This document shows, one piece after another, positions 1 to 9,678 of a stretch of DNA of 64,000 bases. The notes beneath the pieces were generated by a model that worked only from the letters and a program-made list of their open reading frames with translations, did no database searches and had not been told where the DNA came from. A program made the position numbers and the translations under genes. The first letter of the stretch is position 1, and the number at the start of each line of letters is the position of its first letter. Location of the stretch: assembly GCF_013408795.1 (NCBI RefSeq), contig NZ_JACCCC010000001.1, forward strand, positions 5,208,001-5,272,000, in the 5' to 3' direction. This stretch comes from Spinactinospora alkalitolerans. Its GTDB lineage: Bacteria > Actinomycetota > Actinomycetes > Streptosporangiales > Streptosporangiaceae.

Positions 1-36
1 GCCGAGCGGGCATCGCCTAGGAACAGCCGATGCGGG

Positions 37-2043
37 CTACTCGGCGTCGGTCTCCCATTCCGTCGGCTCTTCGGTGGGGCGGTCCTCCTCCGACGGGGAC
101 GCCTCCTCCTGCTCGGGCCGGTGCCACGGGTTGCCCTCGACCTCGGGGACCAGTTCGCCGAAGGTGACCCAGTGCATGCACACGTCGGCCTCCTGGGTCT
201 GGACCAGGAGCTGGGTGCCGGCGCCGCCGACCGGGACGAACCAGGAGGCGCCGTCCGGGGCGGCGGGCAGCGTGGTGGGCACCCAGGCGTCGCCGACCAC
301 CAGGGCCGCCTGCGTCTCGACCTCGGAGGTGTAGGCGATCCCCGCGACCAGGCTCGGCCCGCCCAGCGATTCGACCGGCCACATCGCCTGGCCGCCGAAG
401 GTGGCGATGCACTCCTCGCCCTCGGGCGGGCCGAAGAAGGCGCTGTCGGGTGCGGGCCTGGCGTTGACCAGGTAGCCGGCGTCGTTGAACACCAGCGGGG
501 CCTTGGACGGCTGCGGCGCGGCGATCCGCTCGGCGACGCCCTCCCCCGCCAGCGGGCTGAGCACATGGGAGCTGAGCCGCCGCGAGCCGTTCCAGGGCAG
601 CACGATGTCGGCGGGCACCGGGCGCGGGTAGATCCCGGCCTCCTCCGGCACGGCCTGCATCGACATCCGCACGGTGTCCAGGTACCAGCGCACCCGGTCG
701 CCGGAGAGGGTGTCGGCGTAGGTGTACATCGAGTAGCTCGCCGCCGCGAGGAAGCCCGCCGTGCCCAGCGCCACCACGTCGCGCACCCGCCCTGGGTCGG
801 GCCTGCGCCGGTACACGCCGTCGCCCTCCTCTTCGGCGGACATGAAGGCGAAGGCGAGGCAGAGCGCGAAGACCAGCGCGGCGTCGGCCACGTAGCGCGG
901 GTCGTAGCCCACGAGCTCCTGGTAGCGCCCGCGCGCGATCAGCGTCGGAACGATGTCGACGCACACCAGGTAGCCGGCGAGAAGTGCCCAGGCGCGCCAG
1001 GCGCGGCGCCGGAACAGCAGGCTCAGCACGACCAGCAGCCCCAGCACCGCCCACGCGACCGCGAGCACGACCCGGTCCGGCTCCAGCAGCCCCCCGGCCG
1101 GGGTGACCGGGCCCCACTGGATCGGCCCGCCGACGGCGCCGACGGGGAACGTCTCCCCCAGCAGCCGGCCGGCCATGCTCACCGAGACGTCGAACTCGGG
1201 CGCGCCGGCGCCTTCCCCGTCCGCGCTGTCCTGCTTGGACAGGTACAGCAGCCCGTGGCCGACCGACAGCGCAGCCATGCCCACCCAGAACCACAGCCGG
1301 TTCTCCAGCGCCGTGACGACGACCCGCGGGAACCGGCCCCGCGTGAGGAACGCGGCCGCGACCGCGAACAGCAGCGGAGGCAGGAACATCGCCTTGACCG
1401 AGAACGACATGCCGAGCACCACGGCGCCCGCGGCCATCCAGGCGAACCTGGGCTCCCCGGTGCGCAGGTGGCGCACCGTCCACAGCAGCGCCAGCGCGGT
1501 GGCGAGCTGGAACGGCACGGCGTTGAGCGCGGCCGACCACCAGGTGAGCACCGGCAGCGTGAGCGGAGCGTAGACGTAGACCACCAGCGGCGCCAGGACG
1601 GCCCAGCGCCGCCCGAAGACCACCCACAGCAGCCGGAAGACCGCCACCGAGGCGCCGCCCTGGAACGCCAGCATGACGCCGGCGGTCAGCGCCCAGTTGT
1701 AGGGCGCGATCGCGGTCTGGACGTAGACCAGCAGCATCGCGCCGGGCATCAGGTGGCCCTTGTGCAGGTCGGTCAGGTAGTCGAAGGTGAGGGTGGATGA
1801 CGCCGCGCGCGCCACGAACAGGAAGTCGTCCTCGACGAAGTAGGCCGAGCGCAGCACCCAGCCCTTGAGGACCAGCGAGGCCACGATGAGCAGGCCGCCC
1901 AGCAGCACCAGGCGGTCCCGGCCGATCTCGGGCCACCACAGCGTCGGCGGCGCCCCCCGCTCCGGCGGCCGCCCCTCCTCCTCGGAGCGCTCCGGCTTGA
2001 CGGCACCGCCTGAGGGAGTGTCAGAATAAAACACGTTCCACAT
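37..2043 (-). CDS. Polytopic membrane protein, GT-C glycosyltransferase-like
   Basis: About 668 residues with many hydrophobic segments after a charged N-terminus. The first loop after the first membrane segment carries an acidic pair (AYFVEDDF), the usual place of the catalytic carboxylates in GT-C, polyprenyl-phosphate-sugar-dependent transferases. The tail after the last segment is acidic, proline-rich and probably extracytoplasmic. The start is uncertain. I chose the ATG at 2043, with a GATATT -10-like box just upstream and no clear ribosome site; an in-frame GTG at 2088 is the alternative but would run into the divergent methyltransferase leader. It is first in a series of envelope-glycan genes, so a sugar transferase for a wall polysaccharide is likely. 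The substrate cannot be read from the sequence. Confidence 0.6.
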   Translation of the reverse strand: MWNVFYSDTPSGGAVKPERSEEEGRPPERGAPPTLWWPEIGRDRLVLLGGLLIVASLVLKGWVLRSAYFVEDDFLFVARAASSTLTFDYLTDLHKGHLMPGAMLLVYVQTAIAPYNWALTAGVMLAFQGGASVAVFRLLWVVFGRRWAVLAPLVVYVYAPLTLPVLTWWSAALNAVPFQLATALALLWTVRHLRTGEPRFAWMAAGAVVLGMSFSVKAMFLPPLLFAVAAAFLTRGRFPRVVVTALENRLWFWVGMAALSVGHGLLYLSKQDSADGEGAGAPEFDVSVSMAGRLLGETFPVGAVGGPIQWGPVTPAGGLLEPDRVVLAVAWAVLGLLVVLSLLFRRRAWRAWALLAGYLVCVDIVPTLIARGRYQELVGYDPRYVADAALVFALCLAFAFMSAEEEGDGVYRRRPDPGRVRDVVALGTAGFLAAASYSMYTYADTLSGDRVRWYLDTVRMSMQAVPEEAGIYPRPVPADIVLPWNGSRRLSSHVLSPLAGEGVAERIAAPQPSKAPLVFNDAGYLVNARPAPDSAFFGPPEGEECIATFGGQAMWPVESLGGPSLVAGIAYTSEVETQAALVVGDAWVPTTLPAAPDGASWFVPVGGAGTQLLVQTQEADVCMHWVTFGELVPEVEGNPWHRPEQEEASPSEEDRPTEEPTEWETDAE

Positions 2044-2141
2044 ACTGCTGCGAATATCGCCGCAGGTCCATAGCAGTGGGCGAATCACAACAGGAACAGG
2101 CTTCAGCCAGGTTCTTCCGGTGGTGTGACCAGGGAGCGGAC

Positions 2142-2891
2142 ATGAGCCTCGACGAAGTCCGCAGGGACTGGACCCGGCTCGGATCGGCCGAACCGCTGTG
2201 GGCGGTCTGCGTCGATCCTACGAAGCGCGGCGGCGGCTGGGACGACGAGGACTTCCTCGCCTCCGGCGCGGCCGAGATCGACGGTGCGGTCGAACGACTG
2301 GCCGAACTGGGCATCGCGCCGGGGCGCGGCCGCGCCCTCGACTTCGGCTGCGGCGCCGGCCGGCTGTCCAACGCGCTGGCCGCGCACTTCGACGCGGTCG
2401 TCGGCGTGGACATCTCCGCCCCGATGCTGGCCGAGGCGCGCCGCCTGGACCGCAGCGGCGGCCGGATCGAGTTCCGGCTCAACGACGCCCCCGACCTGGG
2501 GACGCTGGACTCCGACTCCTTCGACCTCGTCTACACCGACCTCGTCCTGCAGCATCTGCCGCCCGAACTGGCGCGCGGCTACCTCTCGGAGTTCGCCCGC
2601 GTGGTCCGGCCGGGCGGGGCCATGGTGATCGGCGTGCCCGCCCGTGAGCGCCGCACGTTCAAGGGCCTGGTCTTCCGCTACGCCCCGCTGGCGCTGATCC
2701 GCTTCGGCCAGCGCGCGCTCCTGCGCTACCCCGCTCCGATGCGCATGCACACCCTCGCGCCGGAGCGGCTGCGCGCGCTCATGGCGGAGCGCGGCGCCCG
2801 CGTCGTGCACTCGGAGGAGTACTGGGGCGGCGACCACTGGCAGCACCTGCGCCACTTCGTCACCGTCGACGCGTCCGGGGAGCCGGCATGA
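2142..2891 (+). CDS. Class I SAM-dependent methyltransferase
   Basis: A 249-residue Rossmann methyltransferase. Motif I is DFGCGAGR (about residue 68), followed by the acidic strand VVGVDIS, then a DLVYTDLVLQHL motif and a post-motif RPGGAMVIGVPA. This is the methyltransf_11/25 pattern, common in small-molecule and glycan O-methyltransferases. The ATG at 2142 is preferred because AGGGAG lies just upstream; an ATG at 2076 would overlap the divergent gene region. The stop overlaps the next start (ATGA), so the two methyltransferases are translationally coupled. With glycosyltransferases on both sides, modification of an envelope sugar is plausible, but that is inference. Confidence 0.75.
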   Translation: MSLDEVRRDWTRLGSAEPLWAVCVDPTKRGGGWDDEDFLASGAAEIDGAVERLAELGIAPGRGRALDFGCGAGRLSNALAAHFDAVVGVDISAPMLAEARRLDRSGGRIEFRLNDAPDLGTLDSDSFDLVYTDLVLQHLPPELARGYLSEFARVVRPGGAMVIGVPARERRTFKGLVFRYAPLALIRFGQRALLRYPAPMRMHTLAPERLRALMAERGARVVHSEEYWGGDHWQHLRHFVTVDASGEPA

Positions 2892-3649
2892 GTCTCCTGC
2901 ACCGCCCCGGCGGCGGCACCGCCCCGTTCCGCGCCACGCTGGGGCGCTCGGTCCGGCTCTTCTCGGCGTTTCGCAGGGAGCAGAGCGACCCGGACCTCTT
3001 CTACGGGACGCTCGCCCGCGACACCGTCGCCCAACTGTGCGGCTACACCGACCTGGACGGCGCGCTGCTGGTCGACGTCGGCGGCGGCCCCGGCTACTTC
3101 GCCGACGCGCTGCGCGCGGCCGGGGCGCGCTGCGTGTGCGTCGACGCCGACGCCGGGGAGATGCGGCTGCGCGGCGGCGAACTCCCCGACACCGCGCTGC
3201 TGGGCAGTGCGCTGGACCTGCCGGTGCGCACCGGCTCGGTGGACGTGTGCTTCTCCTCCAACGTGCTGGAGCACGTGCCCGACCCAGCCCGGATGGCCGA
3301 CGAGATGGTCAGGGTGACCCGGCCCGGCGGCCTCGTCTACCTCTCCTACACGCTGTGGCTGTCCCCCTGGGGCGGCCACGAGACCTCGCCGTGGCACTAC
3401 TTCGGCGGCGACTACGCCGCCCGGCGCTTCACCCGCAGGAACGGGCGGCGGCCCAAGAACGACTACGGCTCGACGATGTTCGCGGTCTCCGCCCGCGCGA
3501 TGCTCGCCTGGGCGCGCCGCCGCACCGACGTCGAGGTCGTGGAGGTCCTGCCCCGCTACCTGCCGTCCTGGCTCAAGCCCGTCGTCCGCGTCCCGGGCCT
3601 GCGCGAGGTCGTCACCTGGAACCTGCTGCTGGTACTGCGGAAGCGTTAG
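2888..3649 (+). CDS. Class I SAM-dependent methyltransferase, second of a pair
   Basis: A 253-residue methyltransferase with motif I VDVGGGPGYF (about residues 58-67), acidic strand CVCVDAD, and the VDVCFSSNVLEHVPDP segment typical of the methyltransf_11 family. The C-terminal part is basic and aromatic (KNDYGSTMF) and ends in a hydrophobic helix, as in methyltransferases beside polysaccharide gene clusters. Its ATG overlaps the stop of the upstream methyltransferase by four bases, so both are made from one message. About 80 bp separate it from the toxin-antitoxin pair downstream. The substrate is unknown. Confidence 0.72.
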   Translation: MSLLHRPGGGTAPFRATLGRSVRLFSAFRREQSDPDLFYGTLARDTVAQLCGYTDLDGALLVDVGGGPGYFADALRAAGARCVCVDADAGEMRLRGGELPDTALLGSALDLPVRTGSVDVCFSSNVLEHVPDPARMADEMVRVTRPGGLVYLSYTLWLSPWGGHETSPWHYFGGDYAARRFTRRNGRRPKNDYGSTMFAVSARAMLAWARRRTDVEVVEVLPRYLPSWLKPVVRVPGLREVVTWNLLLVLRKR

Positions 3650-3699
3650 ACAGCAGCGCTTCCCCTAAAGAGATACCCACAAGTTCCACACTCCGATAT

Positions 3700-3716
3700 C
3701 CTTGCTACATGCAAGG
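3700..3716 (+). promoter_or_regulatory. Inverted repeat upstream of vapBC, likely autoregulatory operator
   Basis: CCTTGC and GCAAGG flank a 5-nt spacer, ending 10 bases before the antitoxin ATG and overlapping its AGGAGG ribosome site. VapB-type antitoxins repress their own promoter by binding such repeats. A TTCCAC hexamer at 3683 could be the -35. This is inference from position and symmetry. Confidence 0.4.
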
Positions 3717-3726
3717 AGGTGTCGAC

Positions 3727-3933
3727 ATGGCAAAGACCAGTATTGATATCAGCATGGACAAAGCCCGCATCGCCCAGGAGGTGCTGGGCACCACCACGCT
3801 GAAGGCGACAGTGGACGCCGCCTTGGACGCGGTGATCCGCGAAGCGGCCCGGGAGAAGTTCATCACCCGCGCCAAGTCCGGGGCGTTCGCCGAGCTCCTC
3901 GATCCCGGGGTCGAACAGAAGATCTGGTCGTGA
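3727..3933 (+). CDS. VapB-type antitoxin
   Basis: A 68-residue protein opening with MAKTSIDISMDKARIAQEVL, the short beta strand plus helix of ribbon-helix-helix antitoxins of the DUF2191/VapB group (typical TTLKATVDAAL segment). Its C-terminal half (FAELLDPGVEQ) would wrap and block the toxin. The ATG follows AAGGAGGT. Its TGA overlaps the toxin GTG (GTGA), the usual coupling of such pairs. Expected role: neutralise the PIN toxin and repress the operon. The target of the system cannot be inferred. Confidence 0.8.
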   Translation: MAKTSIDISMDKARIAQEVLGTTTLKATVDAALDAVIREAAREKFITRAKSGAFAELLDPGVEQKIWS

Positions 3934-4343
3934 CCGGCTACCTCGCAGACAAGAGCGCACTTGCCAGAATGCATCTCGAACCAGTGGCCACGGTGCTGGA
4001 ACCACTCATCCGACGCGGACTGGTCCACGTCTGCTCCGTGACGGAGATCGAGCTGTTGTATTCCGCGCGCGACATCGACGACTACCGGGAGCTCAAGACC
4101 GAGATTCGCTGTTCCTATCCCTGGTCTCCAACAGGGGAGCACCTCTGGCAACGAGCACTGGAGATCCAGGAGGAGCTGGCCGCACGAGGGCATCACCGCT
4201 GTGCCGGGGTTCCGGATCTGCTCATCGCCGCCACCGCGGAGCAGCATGGACTCACGGTTGTGCATTATGACTCTGATTTCGACACGATTTCCCAGGTCAC
4301 CGGGCAGATCACCGAGTGGGTGGTACCGGCGGGCACCGTCTAA
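3930..4343 (+). CDS. VapC-type PIN-domain ribonuclease toxin
   Basis: A 137-residue PIN domain. The acidic metal ligands are visible: D7 in YLADKSAL, E39/E41 in TEIELL, D96 in VPDLLIAA and D114/D116 in HYDSDFD. VapC toxins cut specific RNAs, often tRNA, when freed from VapB. It starts at GTG overlapping the antitoxin stop. The gene converges with the DUF3068 gene and the two stops overlap (4340-4343), so there is no room for a terminator between them. All ligands are present, so an active enzyme is expected. Confidence 0.82.
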   Translation: MTGYLADKSALARMHLEPVATVLEPLIRRGLVHVCSVTEIELLYSARDIDDYRELKTEIRCSYPWSPTGEHLWQRALEIQEELAARGHHRCAGVPDLLIAATAEQHGLTVVHYDSDFDTISQVTGQITEWVVPAGTV

Positions 4344-5386
4344 TCCCTTTCGGAACCGCTTCCGGCCGGCCCCTCGCCGTCCTCCTCCGCGTGCCCTCGG
4401 CGGGCCCAGGTCCCGGTGCGGGCCAGGCCGGTGAGGGCGAGCAGGACGCCGAACGCGGCGAAGGCGGCCGGGAGGGTACTGCGCGTCAGCGTCAGCAGGC
4501 CGGCCCTGCGTTCGGCGTTGTCGACGTTGGCGCCGATCCGGTGGTCCGGCATGCTCAGGTCGGCCTCCAGGGCGACGCGCTCGGCCCCGCCGTCGCCGGT
4601 GCGCAGCGTCTCGCGGCGCTGCTCGGCGGCGTCGAGCAGGTCGCCGCTGACCGGCTCGACCCAGTAGGTGCGCACCAGCTCCACCCAGCGCGTGACCCGC
4701 ACCGTCCCGGAGCGGTCCAGGCCCATCACCTCGGCGGGGACCTCGTGGGCCGAGTCGGGCACCTGGGCGGGCTCGACGGTCTGGACGTAGCGGCGCGCCG
4801 CGAGACCGCCGACCTCGTCGACGGCCTCCAGCCGCATCGGGGGCGCGGCGCGCACGTCGGCGTCGTAGAACGGGTACTCCTCGGCCTCGGCCCCGGCGGG
4901 CCAGCGCAGGACCAGGCCGGCCTGGCGCACCGCGCGGTCGCCGTCGACGTGCTCGCCGCAGCAGTTCACCGCCATCGCTGTGGAGCGGTCCACGATGACG
5001 CGCCGGTCCACGTGGTCGATCATGCCCGCCGAACTCGCGGTGTCGACCGACATCTCCCAGGTGACCCAGTCGGGGTTGCCGGGCGTGACCCGGCCGGTGA
5101 GCTCGGTGCGCCGCGCGATGTCGACGTCGTCGCGGGTCTCCCAGGTGGTGGTGTCGAGGTAGGAGCCGGACTCGTCCTCCAACTGCCACACCGCGTCCAG
5201 GTCGCCGGGCAGTGCCGCCATCTGCGGGTGGACGTGGAAACGCAGCAGCGGCGCGAGGGTGAGCAGGAACGCCCCCGCCGCGACGAGCAGCAGCCCGAGG
5301 TTGCGGCGCAGCGAGCCGGGGGGCCGCGGCGGCGGCGCTGCGCCGTCACCGGTGCGCGCCCGCTCGCGCCGGACCGCCGCGGTCAC
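4340..5386 (-). CDS. DUF3068 (PorA-like family) membrane-anchored protein
   Basis: A 348-residue protein with a basic N-terminus, one membrane segment (LGLLLVAAGAFLLTLAPLLRF), a large extracytoplasmic domain and a second membrane segment near the C-terminus (LPAAFAAFGVLLALTG), ending in a charged tail. The domain carries DUF3068 features, for example the TTTWETRDDVDIARR region and PFYDADVR before EAVDEVGGL. The GTG start at 5386 overlaps the aftD stop (GTGA), so it is coupled to the arabinofuranosyltransferase-like gene. Pfam links this family to the PorA porin, but function in organisms without a mycomembrane is not established. Confidence 0.72.
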   Translation of the reverse strand: MTAAVRRERARTGDGAAPPPRPPGSLRRNLGLLLVAAGAFLLTLAPLLRFHVHPQMAALPGDLDAVWQLEDESGSYLDTTTWETRDDVDIARRTELTGRVTPGNPDWVTWEMSVDTASSAGMIDHVDRRVIVDRSTAMAVNCCGEHVDGDRAVRQAGLVLRWPAGAEAEEYPFYDADVRAAPPMRLEAVDEVGGLAARRYVQTVEPAQVPDSAHEVPAEVMGLDRSGTVRVTRWVELVRTYWVEPVSGDLLDAAEQRRETLRTGDGGAERVALEADLSMPDHRIGANVDNAERRAGLLTLTRSTLPAAFAAFGVLLALTGLARTGTWARRGHAEEDGEGPAGSGSERD

Positions 5387-8300
5387 GCCCGCACCTCCTC
5401 GGGGACGGACTCGGGCAGCGCCCGCGCGCCGCGCCGCGCCGGTGCGCGCGGGGAACGGCGCCCGGGCCGGTCGAACCGGCCGAGGGAGACGACGACCCTG
5501 GCCAGCGCGGGCAGGCACAGCACCTGCGGCACCCAGCCGCGCAGCGGCTCCGACAGCAGGCCGCTGATGTCGTGGAACGGCAGGTGGATCCCGAGGTAGG
5601 TGCCCGCGGCCAGGGACAGCCCGGCCAGTCCGAGCGAGAACAGGGCGGTCCACGGCCCGGCCGCGCGGCGCAGCACGGCCGTCACCGCATCGGGCCGCCG
5701 CTCCCTGGCGTGCCGCTTGGTATCGGCCGGGCGGCGCGCCGCCCACCACGCGGCGGACAGCGCGGCGCCGATGACCGCGACGCCGGCCGCCCCGGCCACC
5801 CACAGGCCGAACAGCAGCGCGAGCGGGACGAGCAGGGGCGTGCGCAGGCGCGCGGGGACGGCCGAGGGCAGCGCGAGCGACGCCGGGGACGCCCGCCCGC
5901 GGCGCGGCCGCGCCAGGGCCAGCACCGCGACCGCCAGCGCGAGCACCCCGCCCACGACGAGGGCGGCGTGGTAGGCGGCGTCGGGGGTGTAGCGCAGGGT
6001 CACCGTTCCGGCGGTGCCCGCGGGCAGCTCCCACGCCTGCTTCCAGCCGTCCAGGCGCACCGGGGTCAGCGGGGCGTCCCTCCCTTCGACGGTGGCCTCC
6101 CAGCCCTCGTTGAAGTTCTCGTTGACGACGAGGTAGGAGTCCTCCTCGGCGTTCTGACCGCTCACGGTGAACCGGCGCTCGCCCGGGCCCCACTCCGCCA
6201 TCGCCTGCACGCCGGCCATGGTCACCGGCGCGCGCTCGCCGACGTCGGCGTCGCGCACGACGGCCGAGCGCACCCGGTACTGGTTGCCGGCCTCGACCAC
6301 GACCCGGTTGCGCCCTTCGGACAGGGTCAGGTCGGTGCAGCTCTCGTACTCCAGCGGCCGCCCGGCGAACTGGTCCTCCAGCGTCCCGCCGACGATGCGG
6401 GTGTCCACGCGCGAACCGTTCACCCGCAGCGCCGGGCCCAGGCCGCACGCCGAGCGCACGGGCTCGTCCCCGACCCGCTCCAACGGCTCCACGTCGGGCA
6501 GCGCGATCCGCCGCACCTCCAGCGGCTGCCCTTCGGGCGGGTCGAAGGTGACGGTCAGCTCGTCGGTCCTGACCGGGTCGAAGGCCAGTCGGCCGCTGCC
6601 GTCGAGCCAGCCCTCGCGCACGGTCGAGCCGGTCTCGACGGTGACCTTGACCGGCCTGGTGACGCTGTCGGCGCGGGGGAAGTCCACCTGGATTCCGTTG
6701 AGCCGGACGCGCTCGCCCAGCTCCACATCCAGCGACGGCGTCGCCTCGCCGGGGTCGGGGTACCAGACGGTGGCCGGGTCGTCGTCGAAGGCGTTGCGGC
6801 CCATCGCGGCCGGGTGCCGCACCGAGGTCGAGGACGCGGTGACCTCGAGGTGGCCGCCGGCCCGGTTGGCCGCGTTCGCCACCGCGCCGGGGTCGGCGGC
6901 GACGACCTGGCCGCTGACGACCTGCTCGCCGCCTGCCGCGCCCTCCGACAGCGTGAAGGAGCGGTCGACGGTGTGGGCGCCCTCGCCCTGGACGGCCAGG
7001 TCGCGGTTGCACACCCAGACCTTCGAGCCCTCCATGCAGCCGGGTGCGGTGCCGACGGAGCCGGTGAGCACGGTGGTGCCGGCGCCGCCGGGCACGCCGG
7101 GGACCTCGACGGTGCGCCCCGGCTCCAGCCCTGGAACGGTGATCGAGGTGATGCCGACCCGGGTGCCGAAGCGGTACTCCGGCTCCCAGGCGAGCTCGTC
7201 GACGCGGATCCGCAGCGTCGACGTGCGCCCCGGCGGGGCGGTGAGCTCCTGCGGTTCGGCCGAGCCGTCGACCGCGACCGAGGTGCTGCCGGTGTCGGTG
7301 GCCACGGTGACCTCCGAGGGCGGGGGCTCGCCGGGGATCTGCTCGAACGCCGCGGTCAGCCCGCTGACGTCGCGCGGCTCGGTGAACTCGATCTCCAGCC
7401 ACTCGCCGTTGGCCCCCTTGAAGCCGCTGGAGCGCCACGAGGTGTTCTCGGCGTCGTCCAGCGCGGCGTAGGGCATCCGGCCGGGGTCGCGGGTGCCCGC
7501 GCCGGCCGACGCGCCGGCCTCCGACGACGACGCGGTGACCGAGGCGATGCCGTCGTAGGCGGCCACCGAGGTGTAGGGCCGCCAGGCGGGGTCCATGACG
7601 TCGGGAGCCGGCGCGTCGCGCCGCTCCTCGTCGGCGGTCAGCGTGTTGGTGACGTTGCGCCGCACGTCGGAGTAGACGACCTCGCGGCGGCGCGCGGTGT
7701 CGGTGACGACGGTGTCGTCCGGCCCGATCCGCTCGGCGCCGGGGTCGTCGCCCAGAAGCACCGGGCGGTCGTCGTTGAGCAGGCCCTGCTCGGCCAGTGC
7801 GAGCAGGGCCTCCGGTCCCCCGGTCACCCGCAGCGCCCCGTCCTTGGGCACCGTGCCGACCGGCGGCGCGGCGTCGCGCACGGCGTAGACGTCGACGGCC
7901 CGGTAGGGCTGGTCGTACCAGCGGGCGGCCGGCAGGGGGTCGAGCGAGCCGACGACGGGGCCGAAGGCGCGCACGTGGTCGATGCCGGGCGAGTCCCCCA
8001 GCGCCTGGTGGACGCGGGCCGGCCAGCCGCCGTTGTTGCCGCTGCGCTCCAGGTCGTTGCGGACGATCAGGTACCGCACCCCCATGCGGGCGAGCGTGTC
8101 GGCGAGCCCCTCGGAGCCGCGCCCGGAGGAGATCCGCTGGTCGATCTCCTGGGTGAGCCGCGAGACGCCGGCCGAGCCCCACGGGATGATCTGGTGGTTG
8201 GTCCAGGAGCTCTCCAGCAGCGGCTGCATGGGCTCGTCCATCGGGCGGCCCCACAGGTACTCGCCGCGCGCGGAGCCGGGGACGGCCATGGTCATGCCGC

Positions 8301-9678
8301 CGCCGCCCTGGGCGTCGATCCAGTCGGTGACCTCGTACCAGTGGTCGGGGATCCGGGCGAATCCGCCGCGGGTCGCGCCGCCGACCGTGGCCAGCGGGGT
8401 CAGGGTGGCCAGCACCGCGACCGCGCACGCTCCCGCGGCGGCGCGCCGGGCGGTGCCGCGCGGCACCGCCGGGACGCGCAGCGGGCCGATGCGCCCGGCG
8501 GCGCGTCCGGCGACGGCCGTCGGCAGGTGGGCCAGGCCCAGCACGAGCGGCAGCCGGATGAGGGCGTCGAACTTGTGGATGTTGCGGAACGGGCTGAGCG
8601 CGCCGTCGAACATGGCCTGCATGAACGGCGCGAGCGGTCCGGTGAGGTCCCCGGTGTGGCCGGCCACGACGATCGCGGTGCCGGTGAGCACCGAGACGAT
8701 CAGGAACAGCCGCTCCGGCAGCCGCCGGTCGACCAGCCCGACCAGTCCGAGCCCGGCGACGAGCGCGGTGACCAGGATGAGCCACGGGGTGTTGGCCAGT
8801 TCGGAGCCGGCGGGCAGCGCGACCTCGCCCTGGGCCGGCACGTAGCCCATCCAGTTGGACGTGCCGCGTAGCGCGTTGACCAGTGAGGTCACGCTCGTGG
8901 TGGTCGCGGCGTCCTCGGTGAAGGGCATGAACGAGAACACGTAGCGGCCCATGAGCAGCAGCGGGACCAGCCACCAGAACGACACCAGGAGGATCGCCGC
9001 CAGCCACCAGCCCAGCAGCCGCCGCCTGCGCGGCCCCTTGGCCCGGGTCAGCAGGTACAGCAGCGGCACGACCAGCACCGCCAGCTCCGACGCGGCGTTG
9101 GTGCCGCCGCAGAACAGGAACGCCAGGCCCGACAGCATCGCCGCGCGCATCGGAGAGGCGCCCCGCGCGGCCCCGTGCACCAGCGGCAGCAGCACCCACG
9201 GCAGCAGCATCGTGGGCTGGAGCTCGGCGGAGTTGTAGGAGAGCAGGGTCAGCACGCGGGGCGCGAGCGCGTAGGCGACCCCGGCGACGATCCGGGTGTG
9301 GGAGGTGCCGATGCCGAACGCGCCGGCCAACCGGACCGTGCCGAGGAACGCCGCGCACATCAGCACGGCCATCCACAGCCGCTGCACCACCCATTCGGGC
9401 ATGTCCAGCGCGATGAACAGCGCGTGGAAGGGCCCGTTGGGGAAGAAGTAGCCGTAGGCCTGGTTCTGCAACTGCCCGAAGTAGGAGCCGTCCCACAGGT
9501 GCAGCGCCCGTTCCAGGAAGCCGAACGGGTCGATCGTCAGGTCGATCTTGGTGTCGCCGACGATCTTCGTCGGGTCCAGGCTGAACGCCACGGCGCAGAG
9601 CAGCAGGCAGACGGCGAACAGCTTGAGCCGGTGCAGCAGCGCGCCGTCCGGCCCGGCACCGGCGGACCCCGGCGTCAC
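5383..9678 (-). CDS. aftD: AftD-like alpha-(1->3)-arabinofuranosyltransferase
   Basis: About 1431 residues. The N-terminal third is a polytopic GT-C core (DUF3367/AftD type): a GDTKIDLTIDPFGFL loop followed by segments such as YALAPRVLTLLSYNSAELQ and SPFRNIHKFDALIRL. The middle is extracytoplasmic and includes two discoidin-like (F5/8 type C) carbohydrate-binding regions, around EWLEIEFTEPRDVSG and SLDVELGERVRLNGI. Further membrane segments close the protein. In mycobacteria AftD adds arabinofuranose from decaprenyl-phosphoryl-arabinose to envelope glycans; here the acceptor is unknown. The GTG at 9678 overlaps the stop of the upstream glycosyltransferase and its own stop overlaps the DUF3068 start, so three genes are coupled. 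Length matches the family. Confidence 0.82.
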   Translation of the reverse strand: MTPGSAGAGPDGALLHRLKLFAVCLLLCAVAFSLDPTKIVGDTKIDLTIDPFGFLERALHLWDGSYFGQLQNQAYGYFFPNGPFHALFIALDMPEWVVQRLWMAVLMCAAFLGTVRLAGAFGIGTSHTRIVAGVAYALAPRVLTLLSYNSAELQPTMLLPWVLLPLVHGAARGASPMRAAMLSGLAFLFCGGTNAASELAVLVVPLLYLLTRAKGPRRRRLLGWWLAAILLVSFWWLVPLLLMGRYVFSFMPFTEDAATTTSVTSLVNALRGTSNWMGYVPAQGEVALPAGSELANTPWLILVTALVAGLGLVGLVDRRLPERLFLIVSVLTGTAIVVAGHTGDLTGPLAPFMQAMFDGALSPFRNIHKFDALIRLPLVLGLAHLPTAVAGRAAGRIGPLRVPAVPRGTARRAAAGACAVAVLATLTPLATVGGATRGGFARIPDHWYEVTDWIDAQGGGGMTMAVPGSARGEYLWGRPMDEPMQPLLESSWTNHQIIPWGSAGVSRLTQEIDQRISSGRGSEGLADTLARMGVRYLIVRNDLERSGNNGGWPARVHQALGDSPGIDHVRAFGPVVGSLDPLPAARWYDQPYRAVDVYAVRDAAPPVGTVPKDGALRVTGGPEALLALAEQGLLNDDRPVLLGDDPGAERIGPDDTVVTDTARRREVVYSDVRRNVTNTLTADEERRDAPAPDVMDPAWRPYTSVAAYDGIASVTASSSEAGASAGAGTRDPGRMPYAALDDAENTSWRSSGFKGANGEWLEIEFTEPRDVSGLTAAFEQIPGEPPPSEVTVATDTGSTSVAVDGSAEPQELTAPPGRTSTLRIRVDELAWEPEYRFGTRVGITSITVPGLEPGRTVEVPGVPGGAGTTVLTGSVGTAPGCMEGSKVWVCNRDLAVQGEGAHTVDRSFTLSEGAAGGEQVVSGQVVAADPGAVANAANRAGGHLEVTASSTSVRHPAAMGRNAFDDDPATVWYPDPGEATPSLDVELGERVRLNGIQVDFPRADSVTRPVKVTVETGSTVREGWLDGSGRLAFDPVRTDELTVTFDPPEGQPLEVRRIALPDVEPLERVGDEPVRSACGLGPALRVNGSRVDTRIVGGTLEDQFAGRPLEYESCTDLTLSEGRNRVVVEAGNQYRVRSAVVRDADVGERAPVTMAGVQAMAEWGPGERRFTVSGQNAEEDSYLVVNENFNEGWEATVEGRDAPLTPVRLDGWKQAWELPAGTAGTVTLRYTPDAAYHAALVVGGVLALAVAVLALARPRRGRASPASLALPSAVPARLRTPLLVPLALLFGLWVAGAAGVAVIGAALSAAWWAARRPADTKRHARERRPDAVTAVLRRAAGPWTALFSLGLAGLSLAAGTYLGIHLPFHDISGLLSEPLRGWVPQVLCLPALARVVVSLGRFDRPGRRSPRAPARRGARALPESVPEEVRA

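Noticed and set aside
121-1800. Long plus-strand ORFs opposite the envelope cluster and many others across the window (for example 5572-8871 and 43478-48148)
   Set aside because: They are antisense to genes with clear domains, are rich in Arg/Gly/His/Pro, and have no ribosome sites. High GC keeps such shadow frames open.
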